Below are positions 1 to 8,707 of a stretch of 64,000 bases of DNA, one piece after another. Source of the stretch: Spirochaetales bacterium (GTDB lineage Bacteria; Spirochaetota; Spirochaetia; DSM-2461). Every line of letters begins with the position of its first letter. The stretch's first letter is position 1. The notes under the pieces were generated by a model. That model did no database searches. It saw only the letters and a list, made by a program, of their open reading frames with translations, and was not told the DNA's origin. A program made the translations under genes and the position numbers. The DNA is taken from assembly GCA_028533045.1 (NCBI GenBank), contig JAQQAP010000045.1, positions 1-64,000 on the forward strand, read 5' to 3'.

Positions 1-269
1 TTAATCAGGTTTTTCCCGTGAAGTCCCATGAGTCCGCCCGCCGTAAAAGCCAGGCCAAAGCTTCTGGTCTCATAATCGTAGAGGCGGCTTATGTCGGCTT
101 CCTTGATTCGGGCTTCCGTCTTCTCTATGGAGGTGTTGTTCCGCTTCATCATGTGTTCAATCACGCCCTCCTGCCACTGGGTATCCTTCTGACTGATGTT
201 GGCCATAAACTTGTTCTCTTCCAATGTGGTCAGGGGATTTTTTCTCAAATAATAATTAATCTTGTTCAT
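1..269 (-). CDS. Partial CDS (N-terminal part), possible HU-like DNA-binding protein
   Basis: This reading frame starts at ATG 269 and runs off the left edge of the window, so only about 89 N-terminal residues are visible. The start is supported by an AAAGGAG ribosome site eight bases upstream. The protein begins MNKINYYLRKNPLTT and continues through a charged, probably helical stretch (Gln-, Lys- and Glu-rich) to a Gly-rich FTAGGLMGLHG segment. The opening 'YYL..NPLT' pattern faintly resembles the N-terminal HU-like domain of DUF4469-type DNA-binding proteins, but this is a weak resemblance and no function is assigned. It is transcribed divergently from the gene at 468, with about 200 bases between them. 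Confidence 0.6.
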   Translation of the reverse strand, partial: MNKINYYLRKNPLTTLEENKFMANISQKDTQWQEGVIEHMMKRNNTSIEKTEARIKEADISRLYDYETRSFGLAFTAGGLMGLHGKNLI

Positions 270-432
270 TGTGAACTCCTTTGGGCTATTGCCCCTTATC
301 TTGCTCGTGTCCTTAAGGGCACATCCGTTTTTTTAGCCGGCCTATGCCCTATACCTACGAGGGAAAACGGGAAAATGTCCCCAAAATTCAAAAAAAAATT
401 AAAAAAGTTTTTTGAAGGGCTTTACTGAACAG

Positions 433-467
433 TTGCTCTTCACAAATTGTTCACTATAGAATGGACT
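433..467 (+). promoter_or_regulatory. Candidate promoter giving a leaderless mRNA
   Basis: A -35-like TTGCTC (433-438) and a -10-like TATAGA (455-460) are 16 bases apart. The ATG at 468 follows seven bases after the -10, so the transcript would start at or next to the start codon. No Shine-Dalgarno is visible. Confidence 0.45.
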
Positions 468-1286
468 ATGACCCTTAATACGGATTTGATAGAAAAAGAG
501 GCTCTAGGCCAGTATAATCGCTATCTTAAAGACCCCCGCGTGCCCCGGGACGTCTGCTCTGACATCTATCTAGAAGTGGTTAAACGCTTAAAAAGAGAAC
601 GGGACAAGGGTACGGCCAAAATACAGGGGAACCACCTGGGACAGCTCCTTAAATTTGCGGTCAGAACCGTTTTTCATAAACAGGGGAAGGAAAAAGAGGA
701 GGAAGAAATCCTCACCAATGTCATCAAAAAGAACGCCAGCCTTATTTGGTGCTCCAACAAAAACAGCGAAGAAAAGGAGTTTTTTAACCGCATTGCCCAC
801 TACCTAAAGGATTGGACGAAAAAGAAGGAGAACTACCCGGGCTACCTACGCATCTTCATGCTCTACCACTGTTTCCACCTCTCCCCGGAGTTTGTAGAAA
901 CCCTGGCCCCCTGCACCAATCGGGAGAAAGAAGAGCTTATGGAAGAGATGGAACTGCTCCGTAAAGAGATTCTGGAACAGACGAACGAGCAGCTTAACAG
1001 AAAAATCGTTCTGCGCAATATCAACTACTTCAAACTGGTAAAAAACGAGACAAAACTGGGCAGCCTGAATATTAAACAGTACGACTGCGACTCAAAGGAA
1101 TATCATGAGGCCCGGGATAAAATGAAGCAGATTCATAAAACCATAGAAAACCTTAACTACTTCCCCTCATGGGCAAGAATAGAAAACCTCACCGGCCTTT
1201 CGCGCAAATCGGTCAGTTACGCCTACCAGACCGTAAGCAAGGCTATTAAAGAGTCCTTTAAGGACGACACCTACTGGGGCGCCTAG
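468..1286 (+). CDS. Hypothetical protein with a C-terminal helix-turn-helix-like segment
   Basis: The product is 272 residues and I do not recognise the family with certainty. The N-terminal 80 residues are helical and charged. The C-terminal 30 residues (ENLTGLSRKSVSYAYQTVSK and flanks) look like a helix-turn-helix. A helical N-terminal part plus a C-terminal HTH recalls a divergent sigma factor (regions 2 and 4), but no sigma signature is clear. A TTG at 447 would extend the frame by seven residues. ATG 468 was preferred because a promoter-like pair places transcription start there. The stop codon overlaps that of the convergent NUDIX gene in the palindrome CTAG. Confidence 0.6.
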   Translation: MTLNTDLIEKEALGQYNRYLKDPRVPRDVCSDIYLEVVKRLKRERDKGTAKIQGNHLGQLLKFAVRTVFHKQGKEKEEEEILTNVIKKNASLIWCSNKNSEEKEFFNRIAHYLKDWTKKKENYPGYLRIFMLYHCFHLSPEFVETLAPCTNREKEELMEEMELLRKEILEQTNEQLNRKIVLRNINYFKLVKNETKLGSLNIKQYDCDSKEYHEARDKMKQIHKTIENLNYFPSWARIENLTGLSRKSVSYAYQTVSKAIKESFKDDTYWGA

Positions 1287-2236
1287 AAAAAAGCTTTTCG
1301 TACGGCCCAGGCCTGATGATCCAGCCTCAGCAATTGGGCCGCCTCTTCCGGCTTAAACCACTCCACTTCATGGTCCTCTTCCACGGGGGCCACACTCTTC
1401 CCGGTGCGCTCCGCCCGGTAGTAGTGGCCCGAGAGCTGCATGGGCAACTTTTTACTGGGGGTAATCCCAAAAAAGTGGGACAGTCCAATATAGTCTCCCA
1501 TACTCACATCCCAGCCCGCCTCTTCAATCAGCTCCCGCTTAAGGCAGTCCTCGTGGCTTTCTCCCTCATCTATCCCCCCACCAGGGAGAAAATAGCCCCG
1601 GAAAGTCTTCATAAGCGCCACCCGTCCCGCCTCGTCACAAATCAGCCCATAGACCCCTACTCGCTGTCGGTAATCAGCTTCCTTATCAATGGAACCAAAG
1701 ACGGGGGAGACCGCAAAGGGAACAGTCTTTTCCACCATGCGCAGAATAGAATCGCTCCGGTTATAAAGCTGAACTTGGTCCAGAGGAATCCACTTAAGAT
1801 CGTGGGACTCCTCTGTCACAGCCAGGTCAGTCTTGGAGTCGGCCTCAACAAAAAATCGTATATCAAAGTGATAGTGAGCCGGATCCGATTTTCTGGCGGG
1901 AATCAGGTGAATATCCAGGTCAAAAAGGGATTCCTTAAGAAGACGGCCGGTCAGCCCGGTCTCCTCCTTCACTTCCCGCAGAGCTCCCTCCAGGGCCCCT
2001 TCTCCCTCGTCCAGATGGCCCCCCGGCTGCAGCCAGAGATTCAGTTTAGCATGGTGGGTCATGAGAATATCCGTCCGTTCCCGGTTAATCACCCAGGCGG
2101 ACCCGGTAAAATGCCCCCGGCTCAACTCTTCCGAAAGCTCTTCCCCTCTTAGAAACTGAAGAAAGAGGGAAACCTTTTCCGCCTCCCGGGGATACTCCTT
2201 ACCATACTGCTCTATGAGACCGCTTAAACTTTCCAT
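1283..2236 (-). CDS. Tandem double-NUDIX hydrolase
   Basis: This 317-residue protein carries two NUDIX domains in tandem, and both NUDIX boxes look intact. The first contains GHLDEGE followed by REVKEETGL (about residues 75-100). The second contains GIDEGES followed by RELIEEAGW (about residues 220-245). NUDIX enzymes use the REUXEE glutamates to bind Mg2+ and hydrolyse nucleoside diphosphate derivatives, but the substrate cannot be read from sequence. The first 50 residues are an extra helical region before the first domain. The start at 2236 follows a GGGGAGG ribosome site. An upstream in-frame start would add 17 residues that contain this ribosome site, so it was rejected. Confidence 0.85.
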   Translation of the reverse strand: MESLSGLIEQYGKEYPREAEKVSLFLQFLRGEELSEELSRGHFTGSAWVINRERTDILMTHHAKLNLWLQPGGHLDEGEGALEGALREVKEETGLTGRLLKESLFDLDIHLIPARKSDPAHYHFDIRFFVEADSKTDLAVTEESHDLKWIPLDQVQLYNRSDSILRMVEKTVPFAVSPVFGSIDKEADYRQRVGVYGLICDEAGRVALMKTFRGYFLPGGGIDEGESHEDCLKRELIEEAGWDVSMGDYIGLSHFFGITPSKKLPMQLSGHYYRAERTGKSVAPVEEDHEVEWFKPEEAAQLLRLDHQAWAVRKAFF

Positions 2237-2262
2237 TTTCCCTCCCCGAATAGACGATAAAA

Positions 2263-2292
2263 TTGGCATTTTACCCCTACCTAGCATATCAT
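2263..2292 (+). promoter_or_regulatory. Candidate promoter of the 7TM-DISM receptor gene
   Basis: TTGGCA (2263-2268) and TATCAT (2287-2292) are separated by 18 bases. They lie about 30 bases before the GTG start at 2324, which has its own GGAG ribosome site. Confidence 0.4.
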
Positions 2293-2323
2293 TAAACGTA
2301 AGGCTTTTCCAATGGAGTAAAAG

Positions 2324-3046
2324 GTGACAAAAAAAGTACCCCTACTAATCTGTCTAACCCTGTTTATGGCGGTTTTGAACAGCCAGAATGCCCCCGTTTC
2401 CCTTAATGACTGGAAAGTCCTTTCACCGGGCTCCTCTGCCAAGTCTGTGACACTTCCCCAATCTATCGTAGGGGAACCCCTGTCAGACGGCCCTTATTAC
2501 ACCTTTACCCTCACCACGGAAGTGACTATTCCCCCCGCTCAGGAAGGCCTTGAGCTGTACTTTCAAACGGGACGTATGTCCGACGGCTTCTGTGAATTCA
2601 AGCTGAATGGGGTCAGCCTCTACCAAAACGGCCACGCCCCTCCCGTCTATTGGTTCCAGGGGGGGATTGAAGCGGGAGTACTTTTGCCCCCGGAACTTAT
2701 CCGCTACGGCAAAGCAAACACCCTGTCCCTAAACTACATAACGGAAAACCCCAACCTAACCATCCGAAAACCTTCCCTCACCGGGTATAAGGACGCCATT
2801 GTAAATACCCGGGTAAAGAACTTTTTCAATGTCCGAATCTACACCCTCTTTGCCTTTCTCAACCTCTTCATAGGCCTCTTCTACCTGCTCCAGTTCCTCG
2901 TGAAAAGGGAATTAAAGTACAACATGCTCTTTTCCCTGGCCAACCTTTTAATAGGACTCTACTTCTATCGAATATCTAACATCCCCCATAGCCTCCCCTT
3001 CGTGCGCTTTTATTCCCTCTCCAAAGGGGCCCGCTCTCTCTTTTGA
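2324..3046 (+). CDS. Disrupted 7TM-DISM receptor, N-terminal part
   Basis: This 240-residue frame has a signal peptide, then a beta-rich extracellular domain of the 7TMR-DISMED2 type (about residues 25-160). Two membrane segments follow (about 170-195 and 200-220), and then the frame stops abruptly after [16 protein letters not shown]. Receptors of this family have seven membrane helices followed by a cytoplasmic output domain. Here helices 3-7 are missing, and the MCP output domain begins at once in another frame (next entry), the two sharing the four bases TTGA. The simplest reading is one 7TM-DISM/MCP gene broken by an out-of-frame deletion of roughly 130-150 codons, or an assembly error. 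The start is GTG with GGAG six bases upstream. Confidence 0.7.
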   Translation: MTKKVPLLICLTLFMAVLNSQNAPVSLNDWKVLSPGSSAKSVTLPQSIVGEPLSDGPYYTFTLTTEVTIPPAQEGLELYFQTGRMSDGFCEFKLNGVSLYQNGHAPPVYWFQGGIEAGVLLPPELIRYGKANTLSLNYITENPNLTIRKPSLTGYKDAIVNTRVKNFFNVRIYTLFAFLNLFIGLFYLLQFLVKRELKYNMLFSLANLLIGLYFYRISNIPHSLPFVRFYSLSKGARSLF

Positions 3047-4092
3047 GGGAAAAAGAGATTACCCGAAAAAACAGGGAACTGACCCAGTGGACCGACATGG
3101 TAAGGGAAGCCTACAGCGCCCTTTCGGAGGTACAGAACGACCTGGGCCATTCCATAGAGTCGGCCCGTAAAACCATGGGTGACCTCTCCCGGGATGCGGA
3201 ACACATGAACGAGAGCACCGTTAACCAAACGGAGGAAGTGAAAAAAACACTGGAAGGATTCGGCCATATTATCGGAGGATTCAACGAAATATTCTCCAGC
3301 CTTGATTCCCAGAATCAGGCTCTGGATACCACCTTTGAAATCACCGAGAGAATGGGCGAAGAGATGGAGCACCTCTCTTCCGGCTGTCGTGAAAGTGTGG
3401 AACAGGCCAATCAACTTAAAAGGGCCACCTCCACGGGACAGGAGTCAATGAACCGCTCCCTCGAATCAACCAGAAGTATCAGCGAAGGCTCCCGAGTCAT
3501 CAATGAGCTACTGGACACAATCAGCTCCATTGCGGACAACACCAATATCCTGGCCATGAACGCCGCCATCGAAGCGGCCCATGCGGGAGAATCGGGACGG
3601 GGCTTTTCCGTCGTAGCCGACGAAGTCCGCGCCCTGGCAGAGCTTTCCAATGAACAGATTAGCGAAATAGGCCACAATATAAAAACCATCAACCGCCAAA
3701 TAGAAGACAACACCAACCGCTCCGGCGAAGTCTCCACCGTCCTGGACGACATCTTTGCCAAGTCGGACAGCTCGGCGAATATGATGAGCCGGGTATATGA
3801 GAAAATCCTCACCCAAAAACAGGCCGCCGAGGCAATTCAAAGGGCCATGACCGAACTGCGGGAAGCGGCTAAAATGATATCGGTCAAAGCGGAAACACAG
3901 AATAAAAGCGGAAAAGTTCTTAAGAAAGGAATAGAGGGAACCAATGAAGCCCTGGAAGACTCCCTGAATCACGTTCGCCAAATCAGCAACAAAATGACGG
4001 TTATGCTTAATTTCTTTAACAACATTGACGGAGCCTTTAAAAAGACAGAAGAGATAAACGGTAAACTTAAAGAACTCCTTAGGGACAACTAG
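3043..4092 (+). CDS. Methyl-accepting chemotaxis signalling domain, C-terminal part of disrupted receptor
   Basis: These 349 residues are almost entirely the long helical hairpin of a methyl-accepting chemotaxis protein. The conserved hairpin tip is complete: [20 protein letters not shown], then [18 protein letters not shown] (about residues 165-205). This tip docks CheA and CheW. The segment has no membrane helix or sensor of its own. It is preceded by the truncated 7TM-DISM frame, with which it probably formed one gene. The only possible start near its beginning is a TTG overlapping the upstream stop, so it might still be translated by re-initiation as a soluble MCP. I consider a disrupted gene more likely. 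Confidence 0.75.
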   Translation: MREKEITRKNRELTQWTDMVREAYSALSEVQNDLGHSIESARKTMGDLSRDAEHMNESTVNQTEEVKKTLEGFGHIIGGFNEIFSSLDSQNQALDTTFEITERMGEEMEHLSSGCRESVEQANQLKRATSTGQESMNRSLESTRSISEGSRVINELLDTISSIADNTNILAMNAAIEAAHAGESGRGFSVVADEVRALAELSNEQISEIGHNIKTINRQIEDNTNRSGEVSTVLDDIFAKSDSSANMMSRVYEKILTQKQAAEAIQRAMTELREAAKMISVKAETQNKSGKVLKKGIEGTNEALEDSLNHVRQISNKMTVMLNFFNNIDGAFKKTEEINGKLKELLRDN

Positions 4093-4097
4093 AACTC

Positions 4098-4126
4098 TTG
4101 TAAAAGAAGGGCCAAAGGTCTATGAT
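4098..4126 (+). promoter_or_regulatory. Candidate promoter of purU
   Basis: TTGTAA (4098-4103) and TATGAT (4121-4126) are 17 bases apart. This gives a leader of roughly 30 bases before the purU start at 4165. Confidence 0.5.
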
Positions 4127-4164
4127 TTTGAGTCCCCACATATTTGAACAAGAGGAATAAACCC

Positions 4165-5028
4165 ATGAGAAATAAAAACAGAGAAACGGCGATTTTGTTA
4201 ATCTCCTGCGATGACCAGCCCGGCCTGGTAGCGGAAGTCTCCTATTTCGTCTCCACCTATAAAGGAAACATAGTCAGTTCGGACCAGCACAACGATAGTT
4301 CGGGGGCCTTTTTTATGCGGGTCCAGTGGGACATGGCCGACTTTACCATCCCCGCCGAAAAGATCGGCGCCGCCTTTGAGCCCATTGCGGAGAAATACAA
4401 CATGGATTGGAAGCTCAAATTCTCCCACATCCAGCCCCGCATCGCCATCATGGTATCCAAATACGACCACGCCCTCTTTGAACTGCTCCAGCGGAACAAG
4501 TCGGGCGAACTCCCCGGCGAAATTGTCCACATCGTGGGTAACCACAAGGACACCGAGTCCATCGCCGAGTACTTTGACATTCCCTTTAGCCACATCCCCA
4601 TCACCAAAGCCACCAAGGCAGAAATGGAAAAGAAGGAGATGGACCTTTTTGACTCTCTGGAAGTAGACCTGATTATCCTGGCCCGCTATATGCAGATTCT
4701 CTCTGCCGACTTTGTAGACCACTACCCCCAGAAGATCATCAACATTCACCACTCCTTCCTCCCCGCCTTCATCGGGGCCAAGCCCTACCACCAGGCCTTT
4801 GAACGGGGTGTTAAAATCATCGGCGCCACGAGCCACTACGTAACAAGCGACCTGGACCAGGGCCCCATCATCGCCCAGGGCATCACCCACATAAGCCACC
4901 GCGATTCCGTAGAAGACCTGATCCGCAAAGGCCGAGCCCTGGAAAAAAACGTCCTCGCCCGAGGTGTGGAACTGCACCTAAACCACCAGGTCCTCGTCTT
5001 CGGCAACAAAACCGTCGTATTCGACTAG
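4165..5028 (+). CDS. purU: Formyltetrahydrofolate deformylase
   Basis: PurU hydrolyses 10-formyltetrahydrofolate to formate and tetrahydrofolate, balancing the one-carbon pool and supplying formate for purine synthesis. The 287-residue protein has an N-terminal ACT domain (about residues 8-85) and a C-terminal formyltransferase-fold domain. The catalytic Asn-x-His is in INIHHSFLPAF (N193, H195) and the Asp in SDLDQGPII (D231). Length and motif order match the family. The start at 4165 was chosen over an in-frame TTG at 4144 because AGAGGA lies eight bases before it. A 10-base C run followed by nine A lies directly after the stop codon. A 5-formyl-THF cyclo-ligase elsewhere in the window belongs to the same pathway. 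Confidence 0.93.
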   Translation: MRNKNRETAILLISCDDQPGLVAEVSYFVSTYKGNIVSSDQHNDSSGAFFMRVQWDMADFTIPAEKIGAAFEPIAEKYNMDWKLKFSHIQPRIAIMVSKYDHALFELLQRNKSGELPGEIVHIVGNHKDTESIAEYFDIPFSHIPITKATKAEMEKKEMDLFDSLEVDLIILARYMQILSADFVDHYPQKIINIHHSFLPAFIGAKPYHQAFERGVKIIGATSHYVTSDLDQGPIIAQGITHISHRDSVEDLIRKGRALEKNVLARGVELHLNHQVLVFGNKTVVFD

Positions 5029-5049
5029 GCCCCCCCCCCAAAAAAAAAC

Positions 5050-5530
5050 AAACAGGGAATTATGGGAAGAAGAGGATTAAGAGGATTAAAAAAAGCCTCA
5101 AAGCTCCCATCTTAAATCCCATAATTCCCATAAATCCCAGTCAAAAAAAAAGAAAGCTCACTGGGAAAAGAGGGATTAAAAGGATTAAGAAGAAGCCTCA
5201 CAGCCCTATCCTAAATCCCATAATTCCCCCAAATCCCAGTCAAAAAAAAGAAAGCTCACTGGGAAAAGAGGGATTAAGAGGATTAAGAAAAGCTTCAAAG
5301 TCCCATCTTAAATCCCATAATTCCCAGTCAAAGAAAAAAAAGCTCACTGGGACAAGAGGGATTAAAAGGATTAAGAAGAAGCCTCAAAGCCCTATCTTAA
5401 ATCCCATTCTTCCCCCAAATCCCAGTCAAAAAAAGAAAGCTCACTGGGAGAAGAGGGATTCTCAGGGAGAAAAACTTTTTTGCTTAATAAAAGCCTCAAA
5501 AAAATCCCACACTTCTTATAATTCCCTGTT
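5050..5530. repeat. Imperfect tandem array of ~88-98 bp units
   Basis: About five head-to-tail copies fill the gap between purU and the DUF4954 gene; the first and last are degenerate. The motif AGCTCACTGGG recurs at 5155, 5253, 5341 and 5438, giving periods of 98, 88 and 97 bases. The short unit lacks ten bases near CCCCAAAT. Each unit contains GGATTAAGAGGATTAAG-like runs and CTTAAATCCCATAATTCCC. It also contains a dyad TCCCAGT / ACTGGGA separated by an A-rich spacer, so each boundary could form a hairpin. On the minus strand the runs GGG, GGGGG, GGG and GGG lie close together. No gene is visible in either strand here. The spacing between repeats is not unique sequence, so this is not a CRISPR array. 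Confidence 0.85.
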
Positions 5531-5563
5531 ACAATAGGGACATAAACATGAGGAGACCCGGCC

Positions 5564-7543
5564 ATGAAACAAAAGCACAAAACTGACTACCGCCCCCTAA
5601 GTAACAAAGAAATCTCCCAACTAGAGACAAAGGACAATCGGGCCCAAGACTGGACCAAAATTCTCGTGGCCGCCCCCTTCACTCCAGAACTCATAGAAAA
5701 CTGCCGCTTCTACGGCACCGTACATATAAGCCCCCTGGAGCAGGGCACACAAAAAGCGGGCAACATAAGCCTCCCCGTAGGCCTCTACGACAGCACCATA
5801 GACAGCTGCACCCTGGGACAAAACGTCGCCCTTCACAAGATAGGCTACCTCTCCCGCTACAACATCGGACAGGACAGCCTCCTCTTTAACATAGACGAAA
5901 TGAGCTGCAGCCCCACCCCCCGATTCGGGCAGGGCGTCACCATAGAAATAGCCAACGAAAAGGGCAGCCGGGCCGTTCAGAGCCACACAAAAATGCTCCC
6001 CGGCGACGCCTGGCTCTGGGCCAAATACCGGGACAAAACAACCCTCCGGGAAGCCTTCCAAAACTGGACCGAATCAGCCCTCCCCGCCCCCGGTCAGTAC
6101 GGCACCCTAGGCAAAGGAAGCCAAATCCGAAGCTGCCGGCGCATAGAGGACGTAAACTTTGGTCCCCATACTCAAGTGACCGGAGCGGACAGACTGACTA
6201 ACCTGACTCTGGCCGGCACCACCGAGCAGCCCGTCATCATCGGGGAAGCGGTCCAGTTGACCGACGGCATTGTCCAGAAGGGAGCCCGGGTCGACTTTGG
6301 CGCCAAGGGAGACCGTTTTATCCTGGGCGAAGAGACCCGCCTGACCTACGGGGCCCGCTTTATCAACAGCATCCTGGGGGCCAACAGCACCATAGGCTGC
6401 TGCGAAGTACAGAACGCCCTCCTCTTTCCCTTCCATGAGCAGCACCACAACAACTCCTTTCTCATTGCCGCCACCCTCCAGGGACAGAGCAATATAGCCG
6501 CCGGGGCCACCATCGGCTCCAATCACAACTCCCGCGGGGCGGACGGGGAGATCCTGGCGGAACGGGGTTTTTGGCCGGGACTGAATGTAAGCCTCAAACA
6601 CAACTGCCGCTTTGCCCCCTTTACCCTGCTCGCCAAGGGCTCCTACCCGGCGGAGTTGAACATCACCCTCCCCTTCTCCCTGGTTTCCCGGGACGAGAGC
6701 CGGGGAAGGCTCACCGTCATGCCCGCCTACTGGTTCCACTACAATATGTACGCCCTGGCTCGCAATAGCGCCAAATTCCGCAAACGTGACAAACGGCAGT
6801 CGCCGGTGCAGTCCCTGGAATTCCACTACCTGGCCCCGGACACCCTTGAGGCGATGAGAGAGGGACGAAGGCTCCTGGAAAAATGGTGCGGCAAGGATAA
6901 TCTGAATAATCCCGGCTACGACCCGGCCGAACTCCTTGTGGATGACCAACAATTGGAACGGGGCGGTAAAACAGTCCGTATCCTGCGGCCCGCCCGGGCC
7001 TGGCGAAGCTACGGGGAACTAATAGAATACTCCCTGGTACTGAATCTTCTGGAGGCTAAATCCACCGAAGACCTGGAAGGGGGCCGATTGGGCTCCTGGA
7101 TTAACGCGGGGGGGCAACTGATCTCTCCGGAGCAGCGGGATGGCCTGGAAAAGGACGCCGCCCGGGGAATCCTCGAAAGTTGGGAAGATCTCCACAAACG
7201 TTACGCCCAGTGGAGCGACCAGTATAATAAAGAAAAACTGCGCCACAGCCTGGCCTGCTGGTGTGAGATGACAGGAAAAGAGGCCCTGACTCCCGGGGAC
7301 CTTAAAGAGGTGATCCGGTCAGCCTTAAACACCGCCGCCCAACAGCTTGAGGTCACCCGCCGCTCCCGGGAAAAGGACTTTACCGACCCCTTCCGTCTCA
7401 TAACCTTTCGGAACGATGAGGAACGAAATGAGGTAATGGGACGCCTGGAAGAGGACAGTTTTATTGGAGAACAGGAGGAAGCTTTGTCAGTCCTGACGAT
7501 AGCTTGCGAAGAACTTCTCCATTCGGTCAGCCGCGAGGGATAG
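5564..7543 (+). CDS. DUF4954 family left-handed beta-helix protein
   Basis: This 659-residue protein matches the DUF4954 family, found in Bacteroidota and spirochaetes. The first 400 residues show hexapeptide-like repeats typical of left-handed beta-helix (sugar-nucleotide acyltransferase-like) folds, for example STIDSCTLGQNVALHKIG and TIGSNHNSRGADGEI. A helical C-terminal region follows. No signal peptide is present, so a cytoplasmic location is inferred. The biochemical role is unknown; the fold suggests a nucleotide-sugar or acyl-transfer enzyme. The start follows AGGAG 10 bases upstream. A TATAAT at 5517-5522 may be its -10 box. Its last 57 bases overlap the 3' end of the convergent aminotransferase gene. 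Confidence 0.85.
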   Translation: MKQKHKTDYRPLSNKEISQLETKDNRAQDWTKILVAAPFTPELIENCRFYGTVHISPLEQGTQKAGNISLPVGLYDSTIDSCTLGQNVALHKIGYLSRYNIGQDSLLFNIDEMSCSPTPRFGQGVTIEIANEKGSRAVQSHTKMLPGDAWLWAKYRDKTTLREAFQNWTESALPAPGQYGTLGKGSQIRSCRRIEDVNFGPHTQVTGADRLTNLTLAGTTEQPVIIGEAVQLTDGIVQKGARVDFGAKGDRFILGEETRLTYGARFINSILGANSTIGCCEVQNALLFPFHEQHHNNSFLIAATLQGQSNIAAGATIGSNHNSRGADGEILAERGFWPGLNVSLKHNCRFAPFTLLAKGSYPAELNITLPFSLVSRDESRGRLTVMPAYWFHYNMYALARNSAKFRKRDKRQSPVQSLEFHYLAPDTLEAMREGRRLLEKWCGKDNLNNPGYDPAELLVDDQQLERGGKTVRILRPARAWRSYGELIEYSLVLNLLEAKSTEDLEGGRLGSWINAGGQLISPEQRDGLEKDAARGILESWEDLHKRYAQWSDQYNKEKLRHSLACWCEMTGKEALTPGDLKEVIRSALNTAAQQLEVTRRSREKDFTDPFRLITFRNDEERNEVMGRLEEDSFIGEQEEALSVLTIACEELLHSVSREG

Positions 7544-8701
7544 GGTTTCCAGATCGGGCAGGAAGACGATGCGGAAGTGATCCGGATCGGGCCAGTTAAA
7601 ACCGGTTCCCTGCACCACAAGAATGTGAGTCTCCTTCAAAAGATCCAGGGCAAACTGCATGTCGTTGCTTATGTTAAAGCGCTTCCTGTCCAGTTTGGGA
7701 AAGAGGTAGAGCGCCCCGCCCGGCTTCTGGCAGGTAATGCCCGGTATGGCCGTTAACCTTTCATAAAGGTAGTCCCGCTGCTTGTAGAGACGCCCGCCGG
7801 GGCAAATCAGCTCCCCAATACTCTGGTAGCCGCCCAGGGCGGTCTGTATGGCAAACTGGCCGGGCACATTGCTGCAAAGACGCATATTGGAGAGCATGGT
7901 GAGCCCTTCTATGTAACCGGCGGCATGTTTCTTCTCCCCGCTCAGCACCATCCAGCCAGCCCGGAATCCGCAGGATCGGTAGGCTTTGGAGAGGCCGTTA
8001 AAGGTAAGGAAGAGGACATCGTCGGCCAGGGAAGCCAAAGGGGTATGGACAGCGTCGTCATAGAGGACCTTGTCGTAAATCTCGTCGGCAAATATTATCA
8101 GGCTGTGTTTCCGGGCCAATTCAATTATCCCTTCCAGCACTTCCCGGGGGTAAACGCCTCCGGTGGGGTTGTTGGGATTAATGACTACGATGGCCCGGGT
8201 CCTGTCGGTGATTTTCTTTTCCATGTCCGAAAGGTCCGGAATCCAGCCGGATGCCTCGTCGCAAAGGTAGTGAACCGCCTTTCCCCCAGCCAGATTCACA
8301 GAAGCGGTCCAGAGGGGGTAGTCCGGGGCGGGAACGAGCATTTCGTCCCCCCGGTTCAGAAGGGCCTGGGTAGAGAGCTGAATGAGTTCGCTTACCCCGT
8401 TTCCGGTGTAAATATCCTCTATATCCACACCCTCAATGCCCACCCGCTGGCATTCGTGCATTATGGCCTTTCGGGCGGCAAACATCCCCTTTGAGGCGCT
8501 ATACCCTTCGGCCTGGGACATGTTTCGAATCATATCCTGAACAATTTCGTCGGGCGCCCGGAATCCAAAGGGGGCCAGGTTCCCGATATTCAGCTTAATG
8601 AGGGAGATCCCCTCCTCTTCCATACGGATGGATTCCTCCATCACCGGACCGCGGATGTCGTAGCAGACATTGTCCAACTTGTGGGATTTTTCGATATTCA
8701 C
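7487..8701 (-). CDS. alaA: Pyridoxal-phosphate aminotransferase, AlaA-like
   Basis: The 404-residue protein is closely similar along its whole length to Escherichia coli AlaA (glutamate-pyruvate aminotransferase), as recalled from memory. It opens IEKSHKLDNVCYDIRGPV and contains KLNIGNLAPFGF, ILVPAPDYPLW-like and NPNNPTGGVYP segments. The pyridoxal-phosphate lysine lies in FNGLSKAYR (K239). It should interconvert alanine and 2-oxoglutarate with pyruvate and glutamate. The start is GTG 8701, six bases after the stop of the upstream membrane-protein gene, so the two probably form an operon. The gene's 3' end overlaps the convergent DUF4954 gene by 57 bases, and the AlaA C-terminus is at its normal length. 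Confidence 0.9.
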   Translation of the reverse strand: MNIEKSHKLDNVCYDIRGPVMEESIRMEEEGISLIKLNIGNLAPFGFRAPDEIVQDMIRNMSQAEGYSASKGMFAARKAIMHECQRVGIEGVDIEDIYTGNGVSELIQLSTQALLNRGDEMLVPAPDYPLWTASVNLAGGKAVHYLCDEASGWIPDLSDMEKKITDRTRAIVVINPNNPTGGVYPREVLEGIIELARKHSLIIFADEIYDKVLYDDAVHTPLASLADDVLFLTFNGLSKAYRSCGFRAGWMVLSGEKKHAAGYIEGLTMLSNMRLCSNVPGQFAIQTALGGYQSIGELICPGGRLYKQRDYLYERLTAIPGITCQKPGGALYLFPKLDRKRFNISNDMQFALDLLKETHILVVQGTGFNWPDPDHFRIVFLPDLETLSLAADRMEKFFASYRQD

Positions 8702-8707
8702 AGAAAT

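Noticed and set aside
18-428. Plus-strand reading frame of 136 codons at the left edge
   Set aside because: It is antisense to a partial minus-strand gene with a good ribosome site, and its sequence has no family resemblance.
5050-5530. CRISPR array
   Set aside because: Repeats are too long and imperfect and there is no unique spacer between them; no cas gene is present.
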